DNA of 64,000 nt from contig JAHDVF020000595.1 of assembly GCA_022606425.2 (NCBI GenBank), forward strand, positions 62,001 through 126,000, read 5' to 3'. This DNA comes from Lepidostoma basale. Its lineage: Eukaryota > Arthropoda > Insecta > Trichoptera > Lepidostomatidae. The notes under the pieces were generated by a model that did no database searches, was not told where the DNA came from, and saw nothing but the letters and a program-made list of their open reading frames with translations. Both the position numbers and the translations under genes were made by a program. Below are positions 55,584 to 64,000 of the stretch, in pieces (within the stretch, counting starts at the first letter, position 1; every line of letters starts with the position of its first letter).

Positions 55584-55973
55584 GTCGTCAATTATTCGCC
55601 ACCTGAGAGTAAGAGGGTTCCAACTAACAAAATTTCACATTTGGATTTATTTCGTGAAAAAGGTTCTTACTAACCTTATAATAATAAAAAAAAAACATGT
55701 ACTAGTATCGTCATTTTGATCTTACGAAAATAATCAAGTTCCATCTGACGATTCACTGAAGAAGGATTAATTTACACTTAGAACTTTATTATTCCAACTG
55801 TCGCCAGAGAAAATTTACATGCTTCTCGATATAAGAATTTCATCTGCTTCATATGGAACCCTTTTATTCCGAGATACACACCCGAAACCAACAAAACTTT
55901 GACTTCATTTTTCTCAGCTTTTTACTTTTGACAGTTGAAACCTTCTTACTCTCAGGTGATGAATAATTGTCAA
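55584..55973. mobile_element. MITE with ~40-bp terminal inverted repeats
   Basis: gtcaattattcgccacctga at the left and the inverted tcaggtgatgaataattgtc at the right continue over about 40 bp (gagagtaag, cttactctc). The interior is AT-rich and non-coding. Confidence 0.7.
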
Positions 55974-56049
55974 AGTAAGAAAACGCAATTGCCAGTCAAT
56001 TTCGAGAAAAAACATTCAAACATTTCACCGTTGCTTATATTATATATAA

Positions 56050-56305
56050 GAAATTTAATAGTCCATTGTTTTGGTCAAAACAGTATGATACCTTAACATT
56101 TTAAACTGTTAAATTATAATAAATAAGTTTGTTTTTTTACCACAATTGCATTTTATTTTACGAGACGGCTATTTCATCAACTTATGTTGACATCATTGTA
56201 ACACCTGATTATGTCAACATAGGTTGATGAAACAGCTGTCGCGTAAAAAAAGTACAATTGGGATACAAAAACAAAGTTATTTAATTTAACAGTTAATTAG
56301 AAATT
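56050..56305. repeat. Family B inverted pair with compensatory stem change
   Basis: Motifs lie at 56164-56197 (-) and 56205-56240 (+). Both have stem GTCAAC/GTTGAT where other copies have GCCAAC/GTTGGC. The left end agtccattgttttggtcaaa is present. Confidence 0.65.
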
Positions 56306-56379
56306 AAGTCACTAACTTCATTAGTAAAGTGACTGGGGGATAGCTCACTTCTCTATTTAGCTTCCTGGGCGGTCTCTGA

Positions 56380-56695
56380 TAGAAAGTAACACTGATGACG
56401 ATTGCAGGCGAGACACTGAGAGATCGCGTGATTAACATCAGCATTAGAGAGATATGTGAGGTTGAGGATATTATAAGATGGAGCAGACAGCGAAGAAGGA
56501 ACTGGTAAGGTCATGTTCGAATAATAGACACCACCAGACTCCCCTATATTGCATAACATAATCAGTCTCATGGGACTGGTCCTCGTGAAAGACTCCCTAA
56601 AAGATGGAAGGACAGCTGGGAGTCTACCTCACAGGAAGAGCAATACTCTGGAGAACAGACCACATAGGTCTACAACAAGGAAAAAGAAAGAAAAA
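56380..56695 (+). mobile_element. LINE-3f C-terminal fragment
   Basis: It reads TLMTIAGETLRDRVINISIR, then EICEVEDIIRWSRQRRRNW and a GAAAAAGAAAG tail, with one stop and shifts. Confidence 0.8.
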
Positions 56696-57389
56696 TAAGG
56701 GATAATAAGTGATTTTTAACATTGAGAAGCCCGTTCGATGAGCATCATTGATGCAGTTTATTGACGAATTGTTTAAAATGAATTAAAAGCACTGTTTAGA
56801 ATTTTTTATTATTGAGTGATATAAATTCTTAACAACCTTGAACGAGTTAAAATCGTTATGTCGATGATCAAGGTATACTTACAACTTTTGAAATATATCA
56901 GGAAAAATAAACTCATAAGTGGAATAAGCATTGTTTTAATTCATAAAAAAATATGATTGTGACATAATTTTTTTTTACTATTATTTTTTTGTATTTAAAT
57001 TTGGGTGAGATCCAATGAGGTTCAAAAACTTAAAACGTTTTCGACCCCTGATTCAGATACAACGGATTGCAATATCAAAAGTTTCTCGGATTAAAATACG
57101 AGAAATATTTCAAAATAAATATTATAGATCTGAACGTCAGGAATTAAAAAAACACCCCGACCTTGTTTATTGTAAGGAAAACTTTGCATAAATTGTTTTT
57201 TTGAAATGTATAATACGTCTTGTCTTGTATGTCTTGTAATACGTTTTATTTTCCGGCTTGCATGTTTTTATGGTGTCTCCAATAGAGATGGTTTGTTGTT
57301 GTTGGAATTGTTCTACATATAAGTGATTTATTTATTTATTATTATGATGATTTGTATTTTAAGTGCGCCGTTTTGTAAAATCAATTACT

Positions 57390-57545
57390 CCAAGGGCGCA
57401 CTAGGAAATGACTGACCGAACAGTGCAGTCTTCAGATGTTTCTTAAATTTAACGTCACTATCCTCATACTTAATACTAACATGGAGGCTATTCCACGCCA
57501 ACGGACCCGCAACGCTGAAAGCACGATCATAGAAACATGCTTTAT
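57390..57545 (-). mobile_element. CR1/L2-like LINE C-terminus
   Basis: The minus strand gives CFYDRAFSVAGPLAWNSLHV, KFKKHLKTALFGQSF and a stop. The AFSVAGPLAWNSL block is diagnostic. Confidence 0.8.
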
Positions 57546-57569
57546 TGGTTCATATCAAACAGTTCATAT

Positions 57570-57800
57570 CAACGAGCCTTAGCCTCTATCAGACCTCGTC
57601 TCCAACCATTTATGTCACCTGGTGCGACCTTCGAGTTTCTCATTTGTGGTAGTTGTGCAGCGTCCTTCCTCACTTCATCCTCCCATCGAAGAGGCCAACC
57701 GACTTTTCTCCTTCCACGCAGATGTCCCTCAAGGCTTCTCTTTGGTGCTCGAGGTGACGGCATTCTCACCACATATCCAGCCCATCTAAACCCAGTCTAG
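57570..57800 (-). mobile_element. LINE C-terminal fragment
   Basis: The minus strand gives VRMPSPRAPKRSLEGHLRGR, RKVGWPLRWEDEVRKDAAQL and NGWRRGLIEAKAR. This is a LINE tail of a family seen only once here. Confidence 0.7.
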
Positions 57801-57959
57801 CATGTATCAGTTCTTTAATATACCTCATTCTCTACGTTCCATCATCGTTCAAGGATCCCAAACCCTTAATTTGGCATTTTTCTAAATATATGTCTATTTT
57901 ATTTTCAATGTACCTATACAAATACTTGTAGACAAATACTGGATTTTAGCCATTGCGGG

Positions 57960-58180
57960 TTGATAATTTAATATAGTAGCATATATACATTAATCATCAA
58001 CATAGTAGCATATATACATCTTTTAAAAAGTTGTCAGACGTGGTGGTCGTAAGAATAAATTACGACCATCACGTCATTACATAAAGCGATCGCTTAACCC
58101 AACCAATGACAGGTCATAAGTCCTGTAAACGCCTCGACCACCATATTCTGTTTCCAAAACAATTTACATCTTCGTCTCTT
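57960..58180 (+). repeat. Repeat W with internal hairpin
   Basis: It matches 35890-36070 around aacccaaccaatgacaggtc. A local hairpin gtggtggtcgtaa/ttacgaccatcac (58040-58073) is an addition not seen in other copies. Confidence 0.6.
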
Positions 58181-58539
58181 TTAAAATCTGTCTATGCCAA
58201 GTTTTATCTATGGATTCAAGTAAGTGAGAGTACCTACTTACATAATGGCGGCTACTTCATGGCTATTGTGTATGTAATTATTGTTCGTTTGTGGGTTTTA
58301 ATGCCGTACCGAATGGCACTTTTCCACCGTGGCTAACACCCATCGGTACTGTTCTGTGCAGCTGAATGCATTTTAGGTTAAGTTGTTTATTCATGCCATT
58401 GATATGGCGGAAAACACACCAATCACGGCTAGACCTCGGATTTGCTGTCTGATCAAATTTCCATTTCATTCTCTTATCTTTTGCTTCTCTTATTTGTAAG
58501 CCATAAGACCTTGGGGTTGTTCTTGTATTAGTCCATATA

Positions 58540-58745
58540 TTTTTGGTGAATCATCTCCGGTCTCAATCTAATGATTGGTCTGGGCGACGCATCTCCTCTT
58601 CCACTCCGCTCGGTCCTAGGCAACTCTCTTCAACTCCGTATAAGAGGTGCAGCAAATATCTCGGCAAATCTGGTCTAGGTACGCCTGGCGAGGTCGTCCT
58701 CTGCCAATCGATCCCTCGATCATTCCCTCCAACTCATCATGCAGG
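58540..58745 (-). mobile_element. LINE C-terminal fragment (LINE-6f)
   Basis: The minus strand gives CLHDELEGMIEGSIGRGRPR, QAYLDQICRDICCTSYTELK and DRAEWKRRC. Confidence 0.7.
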
Positions 58746-58934
58746 AAACATTCGTTTGGTTTGGTGAATGCATATCCAATGACATTTATCCCTAAGATTT
58801 TTTTCTAGATTTCTTAAAATAAGCCCCGGCAGGAAATCTATCAGGTTCGTTCCGGGTGAAAGAGTCTGGGATCAGCTTTTGAATGTGTCAGCAATTTTCT
58901 AATACATATCAGATACAAATCCAATCCCCCTAAT

Positions 58935-59610
58935 TAAACTAACTAATCAACCATCACGCCGTTTCCCCGAAGGGGTAGGAAGTAAGAATTGACTGTCAAG
59001 CTTTTCTTTCCTGACATATTTCTCTAGTTTCCTCAACATTCACACATCGTGTTAATGCACGCGCGTCGATTTTTCCGACTCCTCGCGTGGTCGACATTCA
59101 ATATTTGTTTTATTTGATCTTGCCACCTTTTCTTTGGTTTTTCTCTGTTTCTAGTTCCATTTACATCGGACTTGGACTTGGACTTGGATCATCTGGCTTA
59201 CAGAGGTTCAGCTCTAATGGCTATTCCTCTTACGTCTGTAGGAAACGTTGTTAGAATGTGATTTGGTAGTTGTTTTATGATAGGGCTAAATGTTTTGCCC
59301 GGAGTGTCCCTTCGAAAGAGGGCGAGGGGGGATTTAGGGTTTATGATAAAGTCTTACATTATTGTCAAGGAATGGGAGACCAGTTAGGGTTGGATTGTAT
59401 TTATAAAAATGTCTGTTCCCGAGGGGAAGATAAGAGGAGCAGAGCCTTAACATATACTTTTTTTACCATTATTTCTTCATTCATTATTTCCATGTGTCCA
59501 AACTATCTTAATGATCCTTTCATTGCTTTGTTCATAATACTATCATTCGCATCGCATGCATTTCTTATATTTTCATTCGACACTCTATCCCACACAGATT
59601 TTACACACAT
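58935..59610 (-). mobile_element. LINE-1f interrupted by repeat Z
   Basis: LINE-1f runs 58935-59168 and resumes at about 59442-59610 at the adjoining base of the same region (tttacatcg then ttaacatat). The 270-bp insert is repeat Z. Confidence 0.8.
59168..59441 (+). repeat. Repeat Z, copy 2 (insertion in LINE-1f)
   Basis: It shares ggctattcctcttacgtctg with 44835-44975. It begins with a 6-bp tandem (acttgg)n. Function unknown. Confidence 0.55.
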
Positions 59611-59614
59611 TCGT

Positions 59615-59850
59615 GTTGTATACAATAGGTCGTTTGAAACCAATTGCTGTAAACAATTAGTTTCTTTTAGCTATTATATTGATTCATGTTACATGTGATA
59701 ATGTGATAGCTAATCTATCGCCATTAAATATCACGTGAATTCTACACCAGACCAAAGACAGTGTGACAATCACACTGCCATCGCCTGGAAACGAACCCGG
59801 GACCTTTGGAATGGCAGTCAGAGCTCATATCACTCTGTCACGAAGGCCGT
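59615..59850 (-). mobile_element. tRNA-derived SINE, subfamily B
   Basis: The B-box is altered to GGTTCGTTTCC. The body has lost a few bases at the AATAAAATGG site. Confidence 0.75.
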
Positions 59851-60169
59851 CAATGTTTTGGTGATAAAATTATTTCTTCTGCTTACTCTAAGACATCTCT
59901 TAATACATATTGTTTATGATAACAATGGAGACCATAGTAAAATAAAAAAAAGGTGTTGGAATCCTGAAGAGTAAATGGGAAGACGATGTAGCCTCAATAG
60001 CTGGAAAATATCGGGTGAGAAAGGCGAACGACAGGAAAGAGTGGAAATATTTGGAAGAGGCTTATATCCAGCGATGGAGAGATCAAAGGTGAGGAAGAAT
60101 AAGACGAAGAAAATACTAATAATGACTTTCTTCTACTTGGTACTTAATTCAAGTATGCCAACATAATCT

Positions 60170-60670
60170 TTATATTATAAATGAATTGGTGGTGCTGTAG
60201 AGATTGACAATCAGCTAATAGAAGAAGTCAACGAATACAAGTATCTCGGCCACAACATCTTACTTTCCAGAAATAATCAGACTACTGAGCTTCAGAGGAG
60301 AATCGGTCTTGGGTGGGCGGCATATGGCAATCTAAAGAAGTTCTTCGATGGTAACATTTCCCAATATCTGAAACGCAAAATTATGATCAATGCGTACTTC
60401 CAGCACTGACATATGGAGCGGAAACGCTAACCATCACAAAGTCGACCATAAGGAGACCGCGTGTAGTACAGGGGAAACATGAGCAATGCTACATGTAAGA
60501 CTATAGACCGGATAAGAAATACTGAAATACGTAGAAGGTCGGGAGTTACGGATGTCGTCGAAAGACATTTGAAGAATTGCTTACGATTGGATGCGAAATG
60601 CACAAGACAGGAATACGCAGAGAAGTATGGGGGAGGCCTATGTCCAGAAGTGGACGACAACGGCTGTTTA
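60170..60670 (+). mobile_element. RTE-like LINE C-terminal fragment, second type
   Basis: It reads IDNQLIEEVNEYKYLGHNIL, NQTTELQRRIGLGWAAYGNL and NISQYLKRKIMINAYF, then a broken tail with GGLCPEVDDNGC. Confidence 0.8.
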
Positions 60671-61240
60671 AATTGAAAAAAATGAAGTAATCAATCTTCT
60701 AAAAATGTTTGTTCTTTAAATACGTAACTTGTTAACCAACTCAATGATTCGATCAGTTCAAGACGCCATTGGTTAATCAATAACAAGGTCTCTTCATTTC
60801 ATTTCCCGGGAATATGAATTGTTTAGTCATTCTGTAAGATTGTTTTAATCCATTATTTGTTTACGGAAATCTTTTAACTTATAAAAGTGAAATCCCGACA
60901 CAGATGATTTGGTTTCCATATTCTTCGCAATCGTATATTAGACCAGGAAGGAGCATTTAGGGAAAATAAAATTGAATTGTACAGGGTTTTTCATTGAAAT
61001 AAAATAAAACAATCTGTCTAAGTGAAATTACTAAGATTTAAAAAAATATATACTGGACATTTAATACAGACTTCATTCACGACATTCAAAAGTATGGAAG
61101 GACAGCTGACAGTCCACCTATCAACTTGACGCAGAGAGAAACTGGCCAAATGGCCTAAAACAAATGGAACAAGAAAAATAATTATTCGTCGAATTTTCGA
61201 GTGCCCTGTTTATTGATTAGTTGAATATTATCCAAGTAGC
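60670..61240. other. Intergenic stretch
   Basis: Apart from a LINE-3f-like tail at about 61090-61180 (MEGQLTVHL-type sequence), nothing is recognised. Confidence 0.35.
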
Positions 61241-61244
61241 GCAA

Positions 61245-61515
61245 ATGAGAAGTCTTTTTCTTCTTCTTATCAGCCGTCTGTCGTCCACTGCTGAACGTAG
61301 GCTTCTCCCAAAGCACGTTACTGACCTTATCCATCTCCACTCTCATCCATCCATTCGCGGTCTTCACTCCAGAACCCGTCTTTCTAATCTGCCTATCATT
61401 AGAACCATCTCAGTCACCTTGGTTTGATGTTGAATAAATTCATTTCTGATTCTGTCACTCAATGTTATTTCAAGTAGGTATGGCTCTTTCCATGGCGCGC
61501 TGGGCGACCTGGAAC
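61245..61515 (-). mobile_element. RTE-like LINE C-terminal fragment
   Basis: The minus strand includes VAQRAMERAI-type, TLSDRIRNEFIQHQTKVTEM and GFWSEDREWMDESGDG-like frames. The tail is aagaagaagaaaaag. Confidence 0.65.
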
Positions 61516-61794
61516 TTGATATATTGTAACATTGTAGATGTACTTATCAGTGATGTTTTGTTATTGTACTAATAATAACGTTCTAACAGAATGTTTGTTC
61601 GAATATAATTCTATAGTTTGCAAGGTGTCAATTTTAATTCAAGCCAACTCTTCAGATGATTGTTCAGCTAATTTATCTAGCAAAGCGCAGGAAACGTTTA
61701 TTTCTCAAACGGGTTCATTCAATATTCAAATGGGCTTCAGTTATCACAGTCTAACCTCGTGAGCCGCAAGAGAATATTCAGCAAAGACATATTC

Positions 61795-61890
61795 ACACTT
61801 GGTAACTATGTTACTTGGTAATTGTAATACTTGGTAACTATAATAATTGGTAACCATACGAGTATTACTTGGTAACTATAATATTATTTG
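61795..61890 (+). repeat. Minisatellite, ~16-bp unit acttggtaactataat (left block)
   Basis: About five imperfect units are present. A second block of the same unit lies at 62650-62760, on the other side of the mariner fragment. Confidence 0.75.
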
Positions 61891-61939
61891 TACGAAAATC
61901 CCATTTATTTGAAAGGTAAAATTAAAAATAAATCAATCA

Positions 61940-62450
61940 AAATATTTTCCTTCGTTAGCCACTACTTTTCCCATCTTTCTGGCAATAGATGAATCCATCG
62001 TCGAAAAAACGCTTCGTCTTTTGAGGTAATCCAGGCATCGACGTAATTCTTCATATCTGCATATGAATGGAAGTGCTGATCTTCTAAGCCATACGTCACG
62101 GATCTGAACAAGTGGTAGTCCGATGGTGCCGTGTCTAGTGAATAAGGGGAGTACGGTATAATCTCCCAATACACATTTTGTGAGGTCGAGCATTGTCGTG
62201 TTGAAGAATCAGCTTGCTGTGCCTCATTCTGGACGTTTCTTAGCCAGTGATTGCTTTAATCGCATTAGTTGTTGTCGGTAGACTTCCCCCGAGACCGTTT
62301 CATCCAGATTGAGGAGTTCATTTTTCGGTTTAACTTTTCATCATCAGTTTTGAAGCGTCTATACCATTCTCTGTATAATTTATCCGATAAACTTCCACAA
62401 GCATATTATCCACCTCAGCTGCACTCTTCTTCCAATTAAAATAGAAAAGC
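61940..62450 (-). mobile_element. mariner transposase C-terminal fragment
   Basis: The minus strand gives LLNLDETVSGEVYRQQLMRL, KLILQHDNARPHKM (second catalytic Asp in HDN), then in another frame YSLDTAPSDYHLFRSVTYGL (third catalytic Asp in PSD), FRRWIHLLPERWEK and VVANEGKYFD. One frameshift is present near 62170 and the N-terminal DNA-binding half is missing. Confidence 0.88.
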
Positions 62451-62649
62451 AGAATTCTACAAATGCTTCTTATTTACCCCGAAAGTCGACATAATAAGGA
62501 GCGATAAAGCAAATGTTGTTGTGAGAATGACAAAGATTTGCCAACTGAACTTAATTGAAAGATGCTAAGGCTTACAAAAAAGGCCGCCAGATTTGAAGGC
62601 TTGAATCAACCAGAGCCCTCGGTTGTTAAACGGACAACTTTCGAAAACA

Positions 62650-62760
62650 CCTAATACTTGGTAACTATAGTAGTTGATTACTACAATATAAAACACAGTA
62701 ACTATAATACTTGGTAAGTAATACTTGATCATTAAAATATAATACTTGGTAACTATATTA
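62650..62760 (+). repeat. Minisatellite, ~16-bp unit (right block)
   Basis: Imperfect copies of acttggtaactataat, with several degenerated units. Confidence 0.7.
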
Positions 62761-62769
62761 TCCTATTTT

Positions 62770-63435
62770 CTTGCATACAGGGGACATACTTGTTCCAGAA
62801 TCTTCTTCGCTGGCGCCTCCATCTGACAGTGTCAACATCACAAATTCTTCGAATTTCTATTTCTTATTTTTGAAAAGCTTTTGCTGGCTATACATCATGT
62901 AAAATGCCATCTCGGTAAACAAAATAACACTTTTCTCCATTGAAATAAAAAGAAACGTACAGATATAAACTTTTAGAAAATGTCAATAGATGTCACTGTT
63001 GTGATTAATTTTAAATATTGGGAAACATTATATTTTTTACTTATTTAAATATCAGAATGATTCAAATGTGATATAAATGATATTTATAAATTGAAATCGA
63101 TAATTTTAATGCTGCAAATAAATATATTTACAAATATATTTGTTTTCACACATATATTTAGAGACATTTATTAAATTATTAGGTACCTATACATTGTGTA
63201 CCAATATTAAATAGGTAAGTACAAATTAAATTTGTTTATAATTTACGAAAAAAAAAAACGTAATAAAAAAAAAGGATATTTAGTTAAAATCTACTAATGT
63301 TTGTGTCTTCGATCGATTTCGGTATTTACTGGTATAACAGAACAAAATAATTTGGTAAACAGTATGTAATTCACAAATATGAAGGTTGAATCCTAATTAA
63401 AAAAAAAGATTAATGTAAATGAAATAAGAAAAAAA
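62770..63435. other. AT-rich intergenic stretch
   Basis: No open frame or repeat is recognised. Confidence 0.4.
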
Positions 63436-63437
63436 AA

Positions 63438-63668
63438 CCTTACTAACTAACTAACCATCACGCCGTCTCTCCGAAGGGGCAGGCAGAAAGAATGGACTGC
63501 CACACTTTTCTTCCCTGACATATTTCTCTCGATTCCTCAAAATTCCTACATCGTGTCATGCATGCGTGCCGATTTCTCTGACTTCTCACATGGCCGACAT
63601 TCAATATTTGATTTATTTGATCGTGCCACGTTTTCCTCGGTCTTCCTCTATTTCTGGTTCCATTTATA
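63438..63668 (-). mobile_element. LINE-1f 3' end
   Basis: It holds the (TAAC) tail, the catcacgccgtctctccgaa block and GNRNRGRPRKTWHDQINQIL coding on the minus strand. It is 5' truncated. Confidence 0.85.
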
Positions 63669-63795
63669 TTAAAAATACTTTCGATAGGATAATCTGTGGT
63701 GGTCCAGAGATTAAAAAAAACAAAAGTGTGAATTCAATAAATAAAATCAAAAGCTATGAATTTAAACACGAAAACAAAATAATTTAAGTACTTAC

Positions 63796-63995
63796 CCAAG
63801 CATTACATCTACTGCGAAAATCTGCAAAAGTAAGAGAGAACGAACAAACTCATTTCGAAATAACTCACCCGAACAAATATTTGAAAAACAAATAAAACTT
63901 TTAAAATTTAAAATATCGAACCGTGTTCCGTTGAATTCCTAAGACAAATCTAATGGCGCGTCTTGTCCCTCTCTGCCGCGAAGACAATGCATAGC
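63796..63995 (-). other. Candidate 5' untranslated exons of a minus-strand gene
   Basis: Exon-like pieces lie at 63869-63995 (donor TTCGG|GTGAGTT) and 63796-63821 (26 nt; acceptor ctcttacttttgcag, donor TTGG|GTAAGTAC). All three splice signals are strong and correctly ordered, and the outer piece becomes G/C-richer toward 64000. No coding exon follows nearby. It could feed the Gly-rich protein gene, whose first coding exon also has an upstream acceptor, but that would need a ~38-kb intron. Confidence 0.3.
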
Positions 63996-64000
63996 GCCGT

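Noticed and set aside
57000..57060. Hammerhead-like motif near cgttttcgacccctgattca
   Set aside because: No hairpin precedes the GAAA, and the order of elements is wrong.

Overview
The window is AT-rich eukaryotic DNA, almost certainly from an insect or other arthropod. It has intron-split genes with GT-AG junctions and AATAAA signals, and very many transposable-element remnants: several LINE clades, tRNA-derived SINEs, Penelope-like elements, hAT, piggyBac, mariner, Tigger-type and foldback elements. The order cannot be fixed from the sequence alone. There is no bacterial gene organisation, CRISPR array or rRNA.

Only two host protein genes can be assembled. (1) On the + strand, from 600 to 7921, six exons with fully compatible phases encode the last ~403 residues of an MBOAT7-type lysophosphatidylinositol acyltransferase; its 5' exons lie before base 1. 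Its introns carry LINE fragments, a hAT element, a Penelope-like element and SINEs. (2) On the - strand, from 25170 down to 21655, three coding exons joined by phase-1 introns encode a 309-residue secreted protein: signal peptide, six-cysteine segment, then a long Gly/Ser/Asn/Pro/Tyr-rich region. A possible 5'-end exon pair of a further - strand gene sits at 63796-63995.

The rest is a nested repeat landscape. The commonest LINE (called LINE-1f here) ends in a (TTAG)n tail and occurs at about 20 sites. Other LINE C-termini belong to RTE-like, CR1/Jockey-like and related groups. Two tRNA-derived SINE subfamilies share a body but differ in head and tail. A separate short element shares the last ~65 bp of LINE-1f. 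Nesting is readable at many loci: SINEs in LINEs, a piggyBac in repeat W with an empty paralogous site, and repeat Y in repeat X with a 9-bp target duplication.

The most interesting signal is a set of short motifs scattered across the window with one architecture: CTGANGA, usually one extra base (mostly T), a 4-7 bp hairpin, GAAAC, a short segment, then GTC or GTA. This is the hammerhead-ribozyme core. At least seven sequence-distinct families are present, often as head-to-head inverted pairs. Two motifs lie directly downstream of a decayed Penelope-like GIY-YIG reading frame (2191-3235, - strand). This fits the known link between Penelope-like retroelements and hammerhead motifs. Some copies keep an intact core and one pair shows a compensatory stem change.
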